From: Legionellales bacterium
Lineage (GTDB): Bacteria > Pseudomonadota > Gammaproteobacteria > Berkiellales > Berkiellaceae
Direction of reading: 5' to 3'
Assembly: GCA_947475765.1 (NCBI GenBank)
Contig: CANJMM010000009.1
Span: forward strand, 1-54,612
Length of the DNA stretch: 54,612 bases
Of this stretch, positions 24,354 through 32,550 are shown piece after piece. The position numbers and the translations under genes are program-made. Each line of letters begins with the position of its first letter. Positions within the stretch are counted from its first letter, which is position 1. The notes under the pieces are model-generated. The model had not been told where the DNA came from, did not search any database, and saw only the letters and a program-made list of their open reading frames with translations.

Positions 24354-25467
24354 GCGTCCTGCTAGGCACGCCATTTATAGACCTTTATTAAGCTGGTATG
24401 ATAAATTTGGCCGCCATGATTTGCCTTGGAAGCAACATAAAACGCCTTATGCCATTTGGTTATCCGAAATCATGTTACAACAAACCCAAGTGGCCACGGT
24501 GATTCCCTATTTTTATCGTTTTATCGCTGCTTTTCCTAGCATGGAAAGCTTGGCAAAAGCCGAGCTGAATCAGGTGCTCGCCCTCTGGTCGGGTCTTGGC
24601 TATTATGCGCGGGCCCGAAATTTACATAAGGCGGCCCAAGCTATTTTCTTAGAATTTTCGGGCATGTTTCCTGAAACGCTAGAAGCACTTGTGTGTTTAC
24701 CTGGCATAGGGCGATCTACAGCTGGCGCGATTCTTGCCCAAAGTTTTAATGCGTTTGGGGTGATTTTAGATGGCAATGTGAAACGCGTGCTCACGCGATA
24801 TTTATGTTTAAAGCCCGATGTGCAAATCAAACAAAGCGCCAAACAATTTGAAAGCCAATTATGGGCCTATGCCGAGCATTTTACCCCCAAATTAAGCCTG
24901 CTTCATCGCATCGGCGATTATACTCAAGCCATTATGGATTTAGGCGCAACGATTTGTACCCGAACCCAACCCAAATGCACGCAGTGTCCCCTTCAAAAAA
25001 CTTGCCAAGCACAGCTGACGCAAACACAAGCACATTATCCGGTGAAACCCCTTAAAAAAATTAAGCCCAGTCGAGAAACTCAATTCTTAGTTTTATGCTC
25101 TGAGCCCAACCCATCTGCCCTACCCCAAATTTTACTCTCTCAAAGGCCGTCTAAAGGCATATGGGGCGGTCTATGGAGCTTTCCCGAGCTCTCTATGGAG
25201 AATCCCCTAGAGCAAGCCTTAGAGACCCTAGGCGTGTCAAAAAAATGTCTGGCCAAGGCAAGTCAGCAGACTTTAGGCAAATACACCCATATTTTTACTC
25301 ATTTTAAATTAGAATATGAAGCGCATGTCATCATACTTAAAACAAAACCAGCCCATTGCCTAGCCAGCCAAAAGACAAAATGGTATAACGCTCTAGAGCT
25401 GAGTCAAATTGGCCTCCCTAGTCCGGTAACTAAAATACTCAACCAAGTAGGTTTTTTAAGATCATGA
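24343..25467 (+). CDS. mutY: A/G-specific adenine glycosylase
   Basis: 374 aa from a TTG at 24343. An ATG at 24250 is in frame but would overlap asmA by 104 bases and add a basic stretch with no counterpart, so the TTG is favoured. MutY removes adenine mispaired with 8-oxoguanine. Visible: WYDKFGRHDLPWK near the N-terminus, SEIMLQQTQVATVIPYF (catalytic Glu), GLGYYARARNLHKAA, helix-hairpin-helix LPGIGRSTAGAILA, ILDGNVKRVL (catalytic Asp region), the Fe-S motif C-x6-C-x2-C-x5-C (CTRTQPKCTQCPLQKTC), and a C-terminal NUDIX-like 8-oxoG recognition domain with GIWGGLWSFPE. The end overlaps yggX by 4 bases. Confidence 0.93.
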   Translation: MENKRPARHAIYRPLLSWYDKFGRHDLPWKQHKTPYAIWLSEIMLQQTQVATVIPYFYRFIAAFPSMESLAKAELNQVLALWSGLGYYARARNLHKAAQAIFLEFSGMFPETLEALVCLPGIGRSTAGAILAQSFNAFGVILDGNVKRVLTRYLCLKPDVQIKQSAKQFESQLWAYAEHFTPKLSLLHRIGDYTQAIMDLGATICTRTQPKCTQCPLQKTCQAQLTQTQAHYPVKPLKKIKPSRETQFLVLCSEPNPSALPQILLSQRPSKGIWGGLWSFPELSMENPLEQALETLGVSKKCLAKASQQTLGKYTHIFTHFKLEYEAHVIILKTKPAHCLASQKTKWYNALELSQIGLPSPVTKILNQVGFLRS

Positions 25468-25742
25468 TCCAAAAAATTATTTTTTGCGCTAAGCTCAAAC
25501 AAGACTTAGCAGGCCTGGCATTTGCCCCTCATCCTGGGGAACTGGGTCAACGTATTTTAAGCGAAATTTCGCAGCAAGCTTGGCAAGATTGGCTAAAACA
25601 TCAAACCATGCTGATAAATGAAAATAGATTAAATGTCTTAGATAAAGCCACCCGAAAAAATTTAGAAAGTGAAATGATTCAGTATTTATTTGGAGAAGGC
25701 AGTGCTTTACCAGAAGGCTATACCCCCCCTAAACAGCCCTAA
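25464..25742 (+). CDS. yggX: Fe(II)-trafficking protein YggX
   Basis: 92 aa, family length. It starts MIQKIIFCAKLKQDLAGL and has the signatures PGELGQRILSEISQQAWQDWLKHQTMLINE and LFGEGSALPEGYTPP. YggX proteins help protect Fe-S clusters from oxidation and appear to take part in iron trafficking. The ATG overlaps the mutY stop (ATGA), and the pair is conserved in gammaproteobacteria, which fits because MutY itself carries an Fe-S cluster. Confidence 0.95.
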   Translation: MIQKIIFCAKLKQDLAGLAFAPHPGELGQRILSEISQQAWQDWLKHQTMLINENRLNVLDKATRKNLESEMIQYLFGEGSALPEGYTPPKQP

Positions 25743-25799
25743 AAAAATAAGAAGCTTGACTAGTTTTTCAACTTGCCGTTTAATAGCTTCCTAAATTCT

Positions 25800-25875
25800 G
25801 GCCAGATAGCTCAGTCGGTAGAGCAAGGGATTGAAAATCCCTGTGTCGGTGGTTCGATTCCACCTCTGGCCACCA
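25800..25875 (+). tRNA. tRNA-Phe (anticodon GAA)
   Basis: A 76-base cloverleaf: acceptor GGCCAGA/TCTGGCC, D-arm AGCTCAGTCGGTAGAGCA, anticodon stem AGGGA/TCCCT with loop TTGAAAA (GAA at 25833-25835), and a T-arm with GGTTCGATTCC. CCA is encoded (25873-25875). It is nearly the E. coli tRNA-Phe pattern. Confidence 0.97.
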
Positions 25876-25908
25876 TTTTGATTCACAATTAGGAAGTGGT
25901 GTCAAATC

Positions 25909-27255
25909 ATGTCGCTCCGCTTTATTTTGAAAAAATATTTCAATACTTGGCAAAAGTATAGCAATCAGCTTATTGCCGAAGCCCTTTCCCCCCTTAGCAA
26001 ACATTACCGCCAATTGATACAATTTATGCCAAGGGCAGAAGATCAGTTAATTTTATACGAAGCCCTAGATTGCCCCCAAAAACAACTTATTCATGATATA
26101 GATAACTTTCCCCTCTTAACTGAGGCAGCCTATTCAGATACGCTGATTTTATTAAATGGCGTGTTTAATCATGCTTTAGATATTGCCGCTATTTTAAAAT
26201 TTTTACATGAAAAATCAGATCGCACAACGCGTATTTTAAGCGTTATTTATAATCCTTATTTACGTTTTTTATATCAACTGGCTAATTTACTCGGTATACG
26301 GAAAGGCGCAGTCCCCCATACTTTTATCACCCAACGAGACTTACATAATTTAGCCCTACTCTCGGGCTTTCAAATCGTTCGTACCCAAACTTGTGTTTAT
26401 ATGCCCTGGAAATTAGGGGGCATAGGAACCCTTATCAATAAACTCTTGCCTTGCATCCCTATTCTAAAATGGCTTAGTTTAAGTTACTTAGTTTGTTTAA
26501 GGCCCATTAAGCCTGAAAAAAATCCCCCTACGCTTTCTATTATTATTCCTGCTCGAAATGAAGCGGGTAATATTGCGGCAGCCCTTGAGCGCTTACCTCG
26601 CTTTCCTGCAAAAACAGAAGTGATTTTTGTAGAAGGCCATTCAACCGATAATACCTGGGCTGAAATTTTAAAAATCAAAGCCCAATATGAACACCCCCCT
26701 AATTTAAGCATCAAAGCTTTGCAACAACCCAAAAAAGGCAAAGCCGATGCGGTTCGTTTGGGATTTGAACATGCAAAGCACGACTTACTGACTATTTTAG
26801 ATGCAGATTTAAGCATGCCACCTGAAAAGTTAGCTGCATTTTATGAAGCTTATTGCTTGGGCTTAGCCGATTTTATTAATGGCTCTAGGTTGCTCTATCC
26901 TATGGAAGGGGAAGCCATGCGGCCTTTAAATTTATTGGCCAATAGAACTTTTGCGCGATTATTAAGTTTTGTGTTAACCGCGCCTTTAACCGACACCTTG
27001 TGCGGCACCAAATTATTTAGCCAAAAATCCCATCAAAAAATGATGGCCTGGCGCCGCGATTTTGGAGATTTTGATCCCTTTGGTGATTTTGAAATGATTT
27101 TTCCTGCTGCAGTTTTGGGTTTGGGAATAATAGACGTGCCTATTTATTATCGAGCCAGAACCTATGGTGAAACCAATATTTCCCGTTTTAGAGACGGGTG
27201 GATTTTATTAAAAATGACCGTACTTGGTTTTTTTAAAATCAAACTCAATTTTTAA
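25909..27255 (+). CDS. fusion of degenerate methyltransferase-like domain and family 2 glycosyltransferase
   Basis: 448 aa. Residues 1-200 resemble the half of a class I methyltransferase after motif I (DTLILLNGVFNHALDIAAILKFLHE, TRILSVIYNPY...LLSGFQIVRTQTCVYMPW) but lack a clear glycine-rich SAM loop. Residues 209-445 form a GT-A glycosyltransferase: LSIIIPARNEAGNIAAAL, EVIFVEGHSTDNTW, GKADAVRLGFEHA, ILDADLSMPPEKL (DxD-like), NGSRL and GTKLFS. It likely transfers a sugar to a lipid carrier. It lies 33 bases after tRNA-Phe and is followed 9 bases later by a methyltransferase, then a polytopic GT-C-like gene, suggesting a surface-glycan or lipid-modification cluster. Confidence 0.8.
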   Translation: MSLRFILKKYFNTWQKYSNQLIAEALSPLSKHYRQLIQFMPRAEDQLILYEALDCPQKQLIHDIDNFPLLTEAAYSDTLILLNGVFNHALDIAAILKFLHEKSDRTTRILSVIYNPYLRFLYQLANLLGIRKGAVPHTFITQRDLHNLALLSGFQIVRTQTCVYMPWKLGGIGTLINKLLPCIPILKWLSLSYLVCLRPIKPEKNPPTLSIIIPARNEAGNIAAALERLPRFPAKTEVIFVEGHSTDNTWAEILKIKAQYEHPPNLSIKALQQPKKGKADAVRLGFEHAKHDLLTILDADLSMPPEKLAAFYEAYCLGLADFINGSRLLYPMEGEAMRPLNLLANRTFARLLSFVLTAPLTDTLCGTKLFSQKSHQKMMAWRRDFGDFDPFGDFEMIFPAAVLGLGIIDVPIYYRARTYGETNISRFRDGWILLKMTVLGFFKIKLNF

Positions 27256-27264
27256 GGCTGTAGT

Positions 27265-28002
27265 GTGTCTCAGCTCAATCATCCGGATAGACTAGAAGAA
27301 CTTAAAAAAATCATTGCACAAAAACCCGTGCTCTATAATATATACTTACAATATTATCAGTTTTTTAAAAAAATATTAGCCCAATGCCCCTCTGAAGGCC
27401 TAGCGCTGGAAATTGGCAGCGGCGCGGGCTTTATTAAAAAAATTCTCCCTGAAATCATTACTTCCGATTATCTTGCCTATACAGGCATAGATAAAATCAT
27501 TGATGCCACACAATTGCCTTATGAAAAAAACAGCCTTAAATTTATCGCCATGATAAATGTTTTACATCATATAGCTCATGCTGAACAATTTTTTCACGAA
27601 GCCGAACGCGTATTACGCCCTGGTGGAAAAATCGCCATTGTAGACCAACATCATGGCTGGATCAGCCGATGGATTTTAAAATACGCCCATCATGAGCCTT
27701 ATTTTCCTAAAGCCAAACATTGGCACTTTGAGTCGACTGGGCCACTATCAGGGGCCAATGGGGCCTTAGCCTGGATGATTTTTGAGCGGGATAAAAAAAG
27801 ATTTGAACGCCTATTCCCTCATTTACGCATTATACGCTATCAGCCCCATTCGCCTTTACAATATTGGCTGAGTGGGGGGTTAAAACCTTGGCAAGCCTTA
27901 CCCGCCTGTGCATGGGGACTCATAGAAAAGCTCGATGCATTATTAATAAAACTCTCGCCGCAATTTGGCAGTTTTGTGAACATTGAAATAATAAAAATAT
28001 AA
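27265..28002 (+). CDS. class I SAM-dependent methyltransferase
   Basis: 245 aa from a GTG at 27265 (9 bases after the previous stop). SAM-binding motif LALEIGSGAGFIKKILPE, acidic YTGIDKI, DATQLPYEKNSLKFIAMINVLHHIA and ERVLRPGGKIAIVD define a Methyltransf_11 domain. A C-terminal part with SGPL/GANGALAW-type loops is probably for substrate. Because it sits between a glycosyltransferase and a multi-span GT-C-like protein, a lipid-linked sugar or glycan is the likely substrate. The GTG start and the absence of a better ATG upstream leave the exact start uncertain. Confidence 0.82.
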   Translation: MSQLNHPDRLEELKKIIAQKPVLYNIYLQYYQFFKKILAQCPSEGLALEIGSGAGFIKKILPEIITSDYLAYTGIDKIIDATQLPYEKNSLKFIAMINVLHHIAHAEQFFHEAERVLRPGGKIAIVDQHHGWISRWILKYAHHEPYFPKAKHWHFESTGPLSGANGALAWMIFERDKKRFERLFPHLRIIRYQPHSPLQYWLSGGLKPWQALPACAWGLIEKLDALLIKLSPQFGSFVNIEIIKI

Positions 28003-28036
28003 AAATATAAAAATATAAAAATATAAAAATATAAAA
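27991..28036. repeat. 8-bp AT tandem repeat, then further AT repeats
   Basis: ATAAAAAT occurs five times head to tail at 27991-28030, beginning inside the last codons of the methyltransferase. It continues as irregular AATAAT/AATTAA runs to about 28086, filling the whole 94-base gap before the next gene. Confidence 0.85.
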
Positions 28037-28096
28037 TAATTAAATAATAAAAATAATTAAATAATAATAATAAAAATAATAATAAAAGGCTATAAA

Positions 28097-29740
28097 ATGT
28101 CCTGTATTGCTTTGCTCTCAGAATTTAAAAAAAATAAGCTTAACTGGCTTTTTTTAAGTGGCCTTCCCTTATTTTTTTTAAGTTTAAGTTTGTATAATTT
28201 AAGCATCCAAGGGCCTTTTTATAGTTTTAGCAATATTGATCCCAGTTATGCTTATTTGTTCAATGGCTTTGAATTATTGCATTTTCATGCGCCTGGGCAT
28301 ACCGATCATCCTGGCACCACCACCCAACTTTTTATGGCCATGATAATTTTAGTCCAATGGCTGTGCACGGCAGTCAAATGCTTTTTGATGCAACAGCCCA
28401 TTCCCAGTTTAGCCCACTTATTTTTCACCGAGCCTGATGCATTTTTATATACTGCTGCCACTGCGCTCATTTGCCTAAACAGCCTTTTATTTTCATGGGT
28501 TTCTTTTAAGCTTTTTTCACTCGGCCAAAAATGGGCAGTGCTTTTGGCTTTTCAACTGGGATTCTTGTTATTTTTTCCGGCCATTGAAAGCTTTTCGATG
28601 TTTAGCCCTGAACCCATGCTGCTGACGGGCGTTTTATTATTATGTCTGGCCTTATTCCCCTTTTTATTTACCCCCCCTATCAATGCCCCGGTTGTTTTAA
28701 AAGGCTACGCCCGCAATGTTGGCTTAGCTTTAGGCTTTGGCATGGCCACCAAAGTCACGTTTTTACCTTTGGGGCTATTTTTGTTTCTTTTCCCCAAATC
28801 TGATTATAAAAAAATAATGGCTTATGCTTTGTTGAGTTTTTTGATGTGTACTTTTCCCATTTGGGAAAGATACCTGAACATGTTCAAATGGCTCATCAAA
28901 ATCGCTTTTCACCAAGGTATTTATGGCACAGGGGAAATGGGCCTCGTTGATAACACAAAAATAATCGATACTATCAGCGCGCTTTTTCATCAGTCTCCCT
29001 TTTTGTTTATCAGCTTAATTGGGCTGGCAACTTACTTATTTTTCTGTGTTTTCGTGTTCAGAAAAAAAAGGCCCTTAACACATTCGTGTTTAATCTTAAG
29101 CTTAAGCGCGCTTTTATTTTCTTTATGCTTGACGATTAAACATCCTGGCATTCGATACCTTATTCCTGTTTTATTATGGTGTGGGCCTATATGCGGCCTC
29201 ATTGCTTATGAGCTAATCACCTTAAAGCCTAACAAGGCTATTTTTAGCTTATTTGGCTTATTCGGCTTATTTGGCATAATCACCTTAGGGTTGGGGCTGT
29301 CTGCACAAGATTATCAAAAATGGCATCGGCAAAAATTACTTGAAATCGATGGCCGCGCTCGTTTCGAGCAATATGTTCAGGTAAACCAATGCAAAATCGT
29401 GGGCATGTACAATCCCTCTATGCAAAGCTATGGGCTATATTTTGGCAATCAATGGGCCAATAAAAAACGCGTGGCTATTTTAAATCAGTATTATCCTAAC
29501 AGCGTTTTTTTTGAAGCAGAGCAAGAACGCTTTTTTGGCTTTGCTGGGCCTAATCATCATTTGCTGAATACGGCGCAAGTAGAACAAGCGCTCAAACAAT
29601 ATCCCTGCGTGGTTTTTCAGGGGCAGGGGCAAAACTTAAATTTACCGCCCCATTCTGTTTACGCTGCTCGCTTTTTAGAAAAATCATTGGACAATCATCA
29701 AACCCAATCGGGTCAATTTTATGAATTTAAAAATAAATAA
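28097..29740 (+). CDS. polytopic membrane protein, probable GT-C-type glycosyltransferase
   Basis: 547 aa with about 10-12 hydrophobic spans, for example LNWLFLSGLPLFFLSLSLY, LFMAMIILVQWLCTAV and ALICLNSLLFSWVSFKLF, and several between residues 170 and 400, followed by a soluble C-terminal part from about residue 405. An acidic loop near the first span (SNIDPSYAYLFNGFELL, then GHTDHPG) is where GT-C enzymes carry catalytic Asp residues. With the GT2 fusion and methyltransferase before it, a role in moving or adding a lipid-linked sugar is plausible. No precise family is recognised. The AT-repeat gap before it may carry its own promoter. Confidence 0.7.
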   Translation: MSCIALLSEFKKNKLNWLFLSGLPLFFLSLSLYNLSIQGPFYSFSNIDPSYAYLFNGFELLHFHAPGHTDHPGTTTQLFMAMIILVQWLCTAVKCFLMQQPIPSLAHLFFTEPDAFLYTAATALICLNSLLFSWVSFKLFSLGQKWAVLLAFQLGFLLFFPAIESFSMFSPEPMLLTGVLLLCLALFPFLFTPPINAPVVLKGYARNVGLALGFGMATKVTFLPLGLFLFLFPKSDYKKIMAYALLSFLMCTFPIWERYLNMFKWLIKIAFHQGIYGTGEMGLVDNTKIIDTISALFHQSPFLFISLIGLATYLFFCVFVFRKKRPLTHSCLILSLSALLFSLCLTIKHPGIRYLIPVLLWCGPICGLIAYELITLKPNKAIFSLFGLFGLFGIITLGLGLSAQDYQKWHRQKLLEIDGRARFEQYVQVNQCKIVGMYNPSMQSYGLYFGNQWANKKRVAILNQYYPNSVFFEAEQERFFGFAGPNHHLLNTAQVEQALKQYPCVVFQGQGQNLNLPPHSVYAARFLEKSLDNHQTQSGQFYEFKNK

Positions 29741-29744
29741 CCCC

Positions 29745-30323
29745 ATGATTTTAATTATTGACAATTATGACTCTTTTGTTTACAACCTTGCTCGCTATAT
29801 AGAAGAGCTGGGTTTTAAGACTTTGGTTAAACGCAATGATGCCTTAACCCTAGAAGACATTCAACAACTTAAGCCCTCACATCTTATTTTGTCTCCAGGG
29901 CCTTGTTCTCCTACTGAAGCTGGCATTTGTTTAGAGGCCATTCAAAAATTTGGGGCCCATTTGCCCATATTAGGCGTTTGTTTAGGACATCAAGCCATTG
30001 GGGCCGCATTTGGGGCAACCATCACAAGAGCAGCCCATCCTATGCATGGTAAAGCCAGTTTTATTCAACACAATAATGAAGGCTTATTTAAAAATTTACC
30101 CAATCCTTTAAAAGTCGCGCGTTATCATTCGCTTATTGTCAAAAATGATTCGAGCGACTTAATTTATACGGCTTTTAGCCCCGAGGGCGAAGTCATGGCC
30201 TTACAACATAAAAAATACCCGCTATATGGCCTACAGTTTCATCCTGAGGCCATTTTAACCGAACAAGGTTATGCGCTATTGTCGGCATTTTTATCGATTT
30301 CGCTGCCAAACACTCAAGCCTAA
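29745..30323 (+). CDS. pabA: glutamine amidotransferase component of anthranilate / aminodeoxychorismate synthase
   Basis: 192 aa from ATG 29745 (MILIIDNYDSFVYNLARY), the usual family N-terminus. An ATG at 29721 would overlap the preceding gene by 20 bases and add an unneeded extension. It is a class I amidotransferase with SPGPCSPTEAG (oxyanion strand), nucleophile LGVCLGHQAIGAAFG, RYHSLIV, and catalytic GLQFHPEAILTEQG. It supplies ammonia to TrpE or PabB; with neither partner adjacent, pabA and trpG cannot be told apart, and one protein may serve both pathways. The end overlaps the convergent RhoGEF-like gene by 33 bases. Confidence 0.9.
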   Translation: MILIIDNYDSFVYNLARYIEELGFKTLVKRNDALTLEDIQQLKPSHLILSPGPCSPTEAGICLEAIQKFGAHLPILGVCLGHQAIGAAFGATITRAAHPMHGKASFIQHNNEGLFKNLPNPLKVARYHSLIVKNDSSDLIYTAFSPEGEVMALQHKKYPLYGLQFHPEAILTEQGYALLSAFLSISLPNTQA

Positions 30324-31610
30324 ATCCACCACCTGTAAGGTCGCCGCTTTTCTCACCATTAAATTAAGCGGGACTAATTCTTTTGTTTGGATTCTTTTTT
30401 TGGCTTCTTGTTTAATTAAGTCTATCAGTTTTTCACATTGCTCTGGCATCTGTTCTATTTCTTTTGAAATGGTAATCACCAATTTCTTTTTTTTAGTCAA
30501 ATCGCTTTTAAAATGCGTGTCGAATGCTTTTCTTACTAATAAAACCAAGGCATCATGATAGGCCTCTGCATTATTTTTGGGGGCATCTGCCGTTGCATTT
30601 AAGCCATACGTAATCACTGGATTAAGCTTTTGCTTATCCAGGCTTAATGCCTCCAAATTGCTTGCTTGCTCTTTCATGCTAGGCGCCTTAGATGGCACCG
30701 CGCATTTTGGCAAGACCAGCTTATCTGCTAAAATTTTTTGCACGGCCATTTCAAGAGAGGGCTCTAATTTTATCTGCTGGCTTAAACAGGCAAACCCTTC
30801 GCTTAATAATGCCCTATTGGCCAAATGAAGATAGTTACGCTCAATGGCTTTGTTCAGCTCTTTTAGTGCCGTTGTTAAAATCATGCTGTCTTCTTTGTCT
30901 TGCTGATTTAATCGCACAAAAGCCAACAATGACTTGCCTTTTAAGTTTTTCAAAGCCTCTAGACTGGCTTCTAGATCTGGGATCTTTATCTTTACATTGG
31001 GTTTATGTTCAAATACGTCTTCTACCCTCTCGTTTAAAACAAAATCAACTGGCTCTCTTTCTTTCAAGGTTTTGAGCAACTCTCGCCCTAATAAAATATA
31101 TCTTGGCATACGCTGCGCGACCGTGATGGCCACTGAGGCAATGTTTTGAGGCTGCCCCCATGAAGCAAACAGATTTTTGATTTCTTCAAAAACAGATTTT
31201 TTTAAGCCTTTTTCTGACAACACATTCGCCAAATCTGCCTCAGTATACACTTTGTTTGCAGCCGATATATTTTGTAAGTTTTGCTCCATTTTTTTATTCT
31301 GTAAATTTCTTAAAACTATTTTTAAGCGGGTATAACTCAGCGCCTCATTAAAATCGAGTTGCTCTAATTTTTCTAATTCTGTGATAAAAACAAAAGACGT
31401 TTCACTAATTTGTTTGGCCAAATTAAAAAAATGCACCACCGCCTCTTGATTGGGTTCAAACTCTGTTCCATCTTGCTCATACAGTTCGGCCAATCGCCCT
31501 AACATACGCATGTTATTTAAAAACACACGTTCTGAACTGATTATTTCTTTTAAAATAAAACCCATTTTTTTATTTTTTTTATTTTTTAACTCAACGCCTG
31601 CATCTGCCAT
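30291..31610 (-). CDS. protein with Dbl-homology (RhoGEF)-like domain, candidate host-directed effector
   Basis: 439 aa from ATG 31610, with AGAGG upstream; a GTG one codon earlier is possible. There is no signal peptide or membrane span. Residues 18-37 (GFILKEIISSERVFLNNMRM) match conserved region 1 of eukaryotic DH domains, with the two key Glu (22 and 27). Residues 166-181 (QRMPRYILLGRELLKT) match conserved region 3 (QRIPRYPLLL). Helices between them have the expected spacing. DH domains activate Rho GTPases, which bacteria lack, so a host target is inferred. No PH domain is evident after it; the C-terminal 200 residues are helical, Lys-rich and unrecognised. It could alternatively be a chance similarity of helical motifs, but both conserved regions occur in order. 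Confidence 0.7.
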   Translation of the reverse strand: MADAGVELKNKKNKKMGFILKEIISSERVFLNNMRMLGRLAELYEQDGTEFEPNQEAVVHFFNLAKQISETSFVFITELEKLEQLDFNEALSYTRLKIVLRNLQNKKMEQNLQNISAANKVYTEADLANVLSEKGLKKSVFEEIKNLFASWGQPQNIASVAITVAQRMPRYILLGRELLKTLKEREPVDFVLNERVEDVFEHKPNVKIKIPDLEASLEALKNLKGKSLLAFVRLNQQDKEDSMILTTALKELNKAIERNYLHLANRALLSEGFACLSQQIKLEPSLEMAVQKILADKLVLPKCAVPSKAPSMKEQASNLEALSLDKQKLNPVITYGLNATADAPKNNAEAYHDALVLLVRKAFDTHFKSDLTKKKKLVITISKEIEQMPEQCEKLIDLIKQEAKKRIQTKELVPLNLMVRKAATLQVVDLGLSVWQRNR

Positions 31611-31788
31611 CACACACCTCTTTTTTTATGTTACCTGCCAATTTATCGCCTCTACCAGGCCATAACTTAAATTTATCTTGACCCCCTGATGATTAACCTG
31701 GATACTCAGGCTATTTCGTAATATAATAAATCTCTTAAATCTTAAATAAGATTGAAAGCTTACTTATTGTTTTTGATGGCAACAAAAT

Positions 31789-31817
31789 TTGCCAAATAAA
31801 CTAAAATTTGATATATA
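31789..31817 (+). promoter_or_regulatory. sigma-70 promoter of rpmB-rpmG
   Basis: TTGCCA (31789-31794), 17-base spacer, TATATA (31812-31817) with an extended -10 TG at 31809-31810. The predicted start, near 31824, gives a leader of about 30 bases containing the GAGG ribosome site at 31840. Confidence 0.6.
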
Positions 31818-31854
31818 GTCACCCTTCCCTGATAAGATTGAGGATAGAAATACT

Positions 31855-32091
31855 ATGGGTAGAGAATGTATGGTGACCTGTAAAGGCACTGCTAGCGGTA
31901 ACAACGTGTCTCACTCCAATCGTAAAGTTAAGCGCGTTTTTAAAATTAACTTACGTTGGAAGCGCTTTTGGCTAGAAACAGAACAAAGATTTGTGCGTAT
32001 ACGCGTTTCCAGTAATGGCATGCGTTGTATTGATAAACATGGAATTGATCAAATCGTTGCTGAGCTGCGTGCAGCGGGCGAACGCGTTTAA
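31855..32091 (+). CDS. rpmB: 50S ribosomal protein L28
   Basis: 78 aa, the same length as the E. coli protein. MGRECMVTCKGTASGNNVSHSNRKVKRVFKINL and the end GMRCIDKHGIDQIVAELRAAGERV are diagnostic. It has a GAGGAT ribosome site and is followed 28 bases later by rpmG, the standard bacterial pair. Confidence 0.97.
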   Translation: MGRECMVTCKGTASGNNVSHSNRKVKRVFKINLRWKRFWLETEQRFVRIRVSSNGMRCIDKHGIDQIVAELRAAGERV

Positions 32092-32119
32092 TCGATTATT
32101 AATTAAGGGTTAATCTAAA

Positions 32120-32287
32120 ATGGCTAAAGCAAATACCATTAAAATTATTATGCGCTCTTCTGAGTCGCCTTATTTCTTTACCACCACAAAAAATAAAGCG
32201 AATAAAGAAAAGCTCGTACAAAAAAGCTACGATCCTACAGCAGGCGTTCGCAAGCATGTGAACTTTAAAGAAGAGAAAATGAAGTAA
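32120..32287 (+). CDS. rpmG: 50S ribosomal protein L33
   Basis: 55 aa, the standard length. It starts [25 protein letters not shown] and ends [20 protein letters not shown]. The zinc-binding Cys pairs of some L33 proteins are absent (C-minus type). It is second in the rpmB operon, preceded by AAGGG, and is too short for simple ORF lists, but the match is clear. Confidence 0.97.
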   Translation: MAKANTIKIIMRSSESPYFFTTTKNKANKEKLVQKSYDPTAGVRKHVNFKEEKMK

Positions 32288-32326
32288 AGTTAACTTGCTT
32301 TATTTTTCTCAACAAATTCCCGGGTA

Positions 32327-32372
32327 AGAGAGACTGTTCTCGTGAGACTGTTCTCGTACCCGTTCTCTCTTC
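32327..32372 (+). terminator. possible rpmG terminator overlapping a 14-bp tandem repeat
   Basis: GAGACTGTTCTCGT is tandemly duplicated at 32330-32343 and 32344-32357. The flanking AAGAGAGA and TCTCTCTT can pair around it, and a T-run starts at about 32381. The T-run is about ten bases beyond the stem, so intrinsic termination is uncertain. The rest of the 263-base gap is AT-rich with TTATTTA runs and no gene. Confidence 0.3.
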
Positions 32373-32550
32373 AAATCTAGTTTTTTTACTTAATTTAAAA
32401 TTATTTATTTTACCAATTATTTATTTTACAAATTATTTATTTTGCAAAACCCCTCGCGCATTTGTTTTTTATAGCTTAATCTAAATTTAAAGCTGTATTT
32501 ATTATTTATTTATATTTATTATTAATTTAGTTAGAAAGGATTCTATCTAT

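Noticed and set aside
27991-28096. Replication origin or plasmid iterons in the AT-repeat gap
   Set aside because: No DnaA-box TTATNCACA motifs or replication genes nearby. The repeats are short slippage-type units.
25800-29740. Integrative island using tRNA-Phe as attachment site
   Set aside because: I found no second copy of the tRNA 3' end (TCTGGCCACCA) downstream and no integrase, so only the gene cluster itself is reported.
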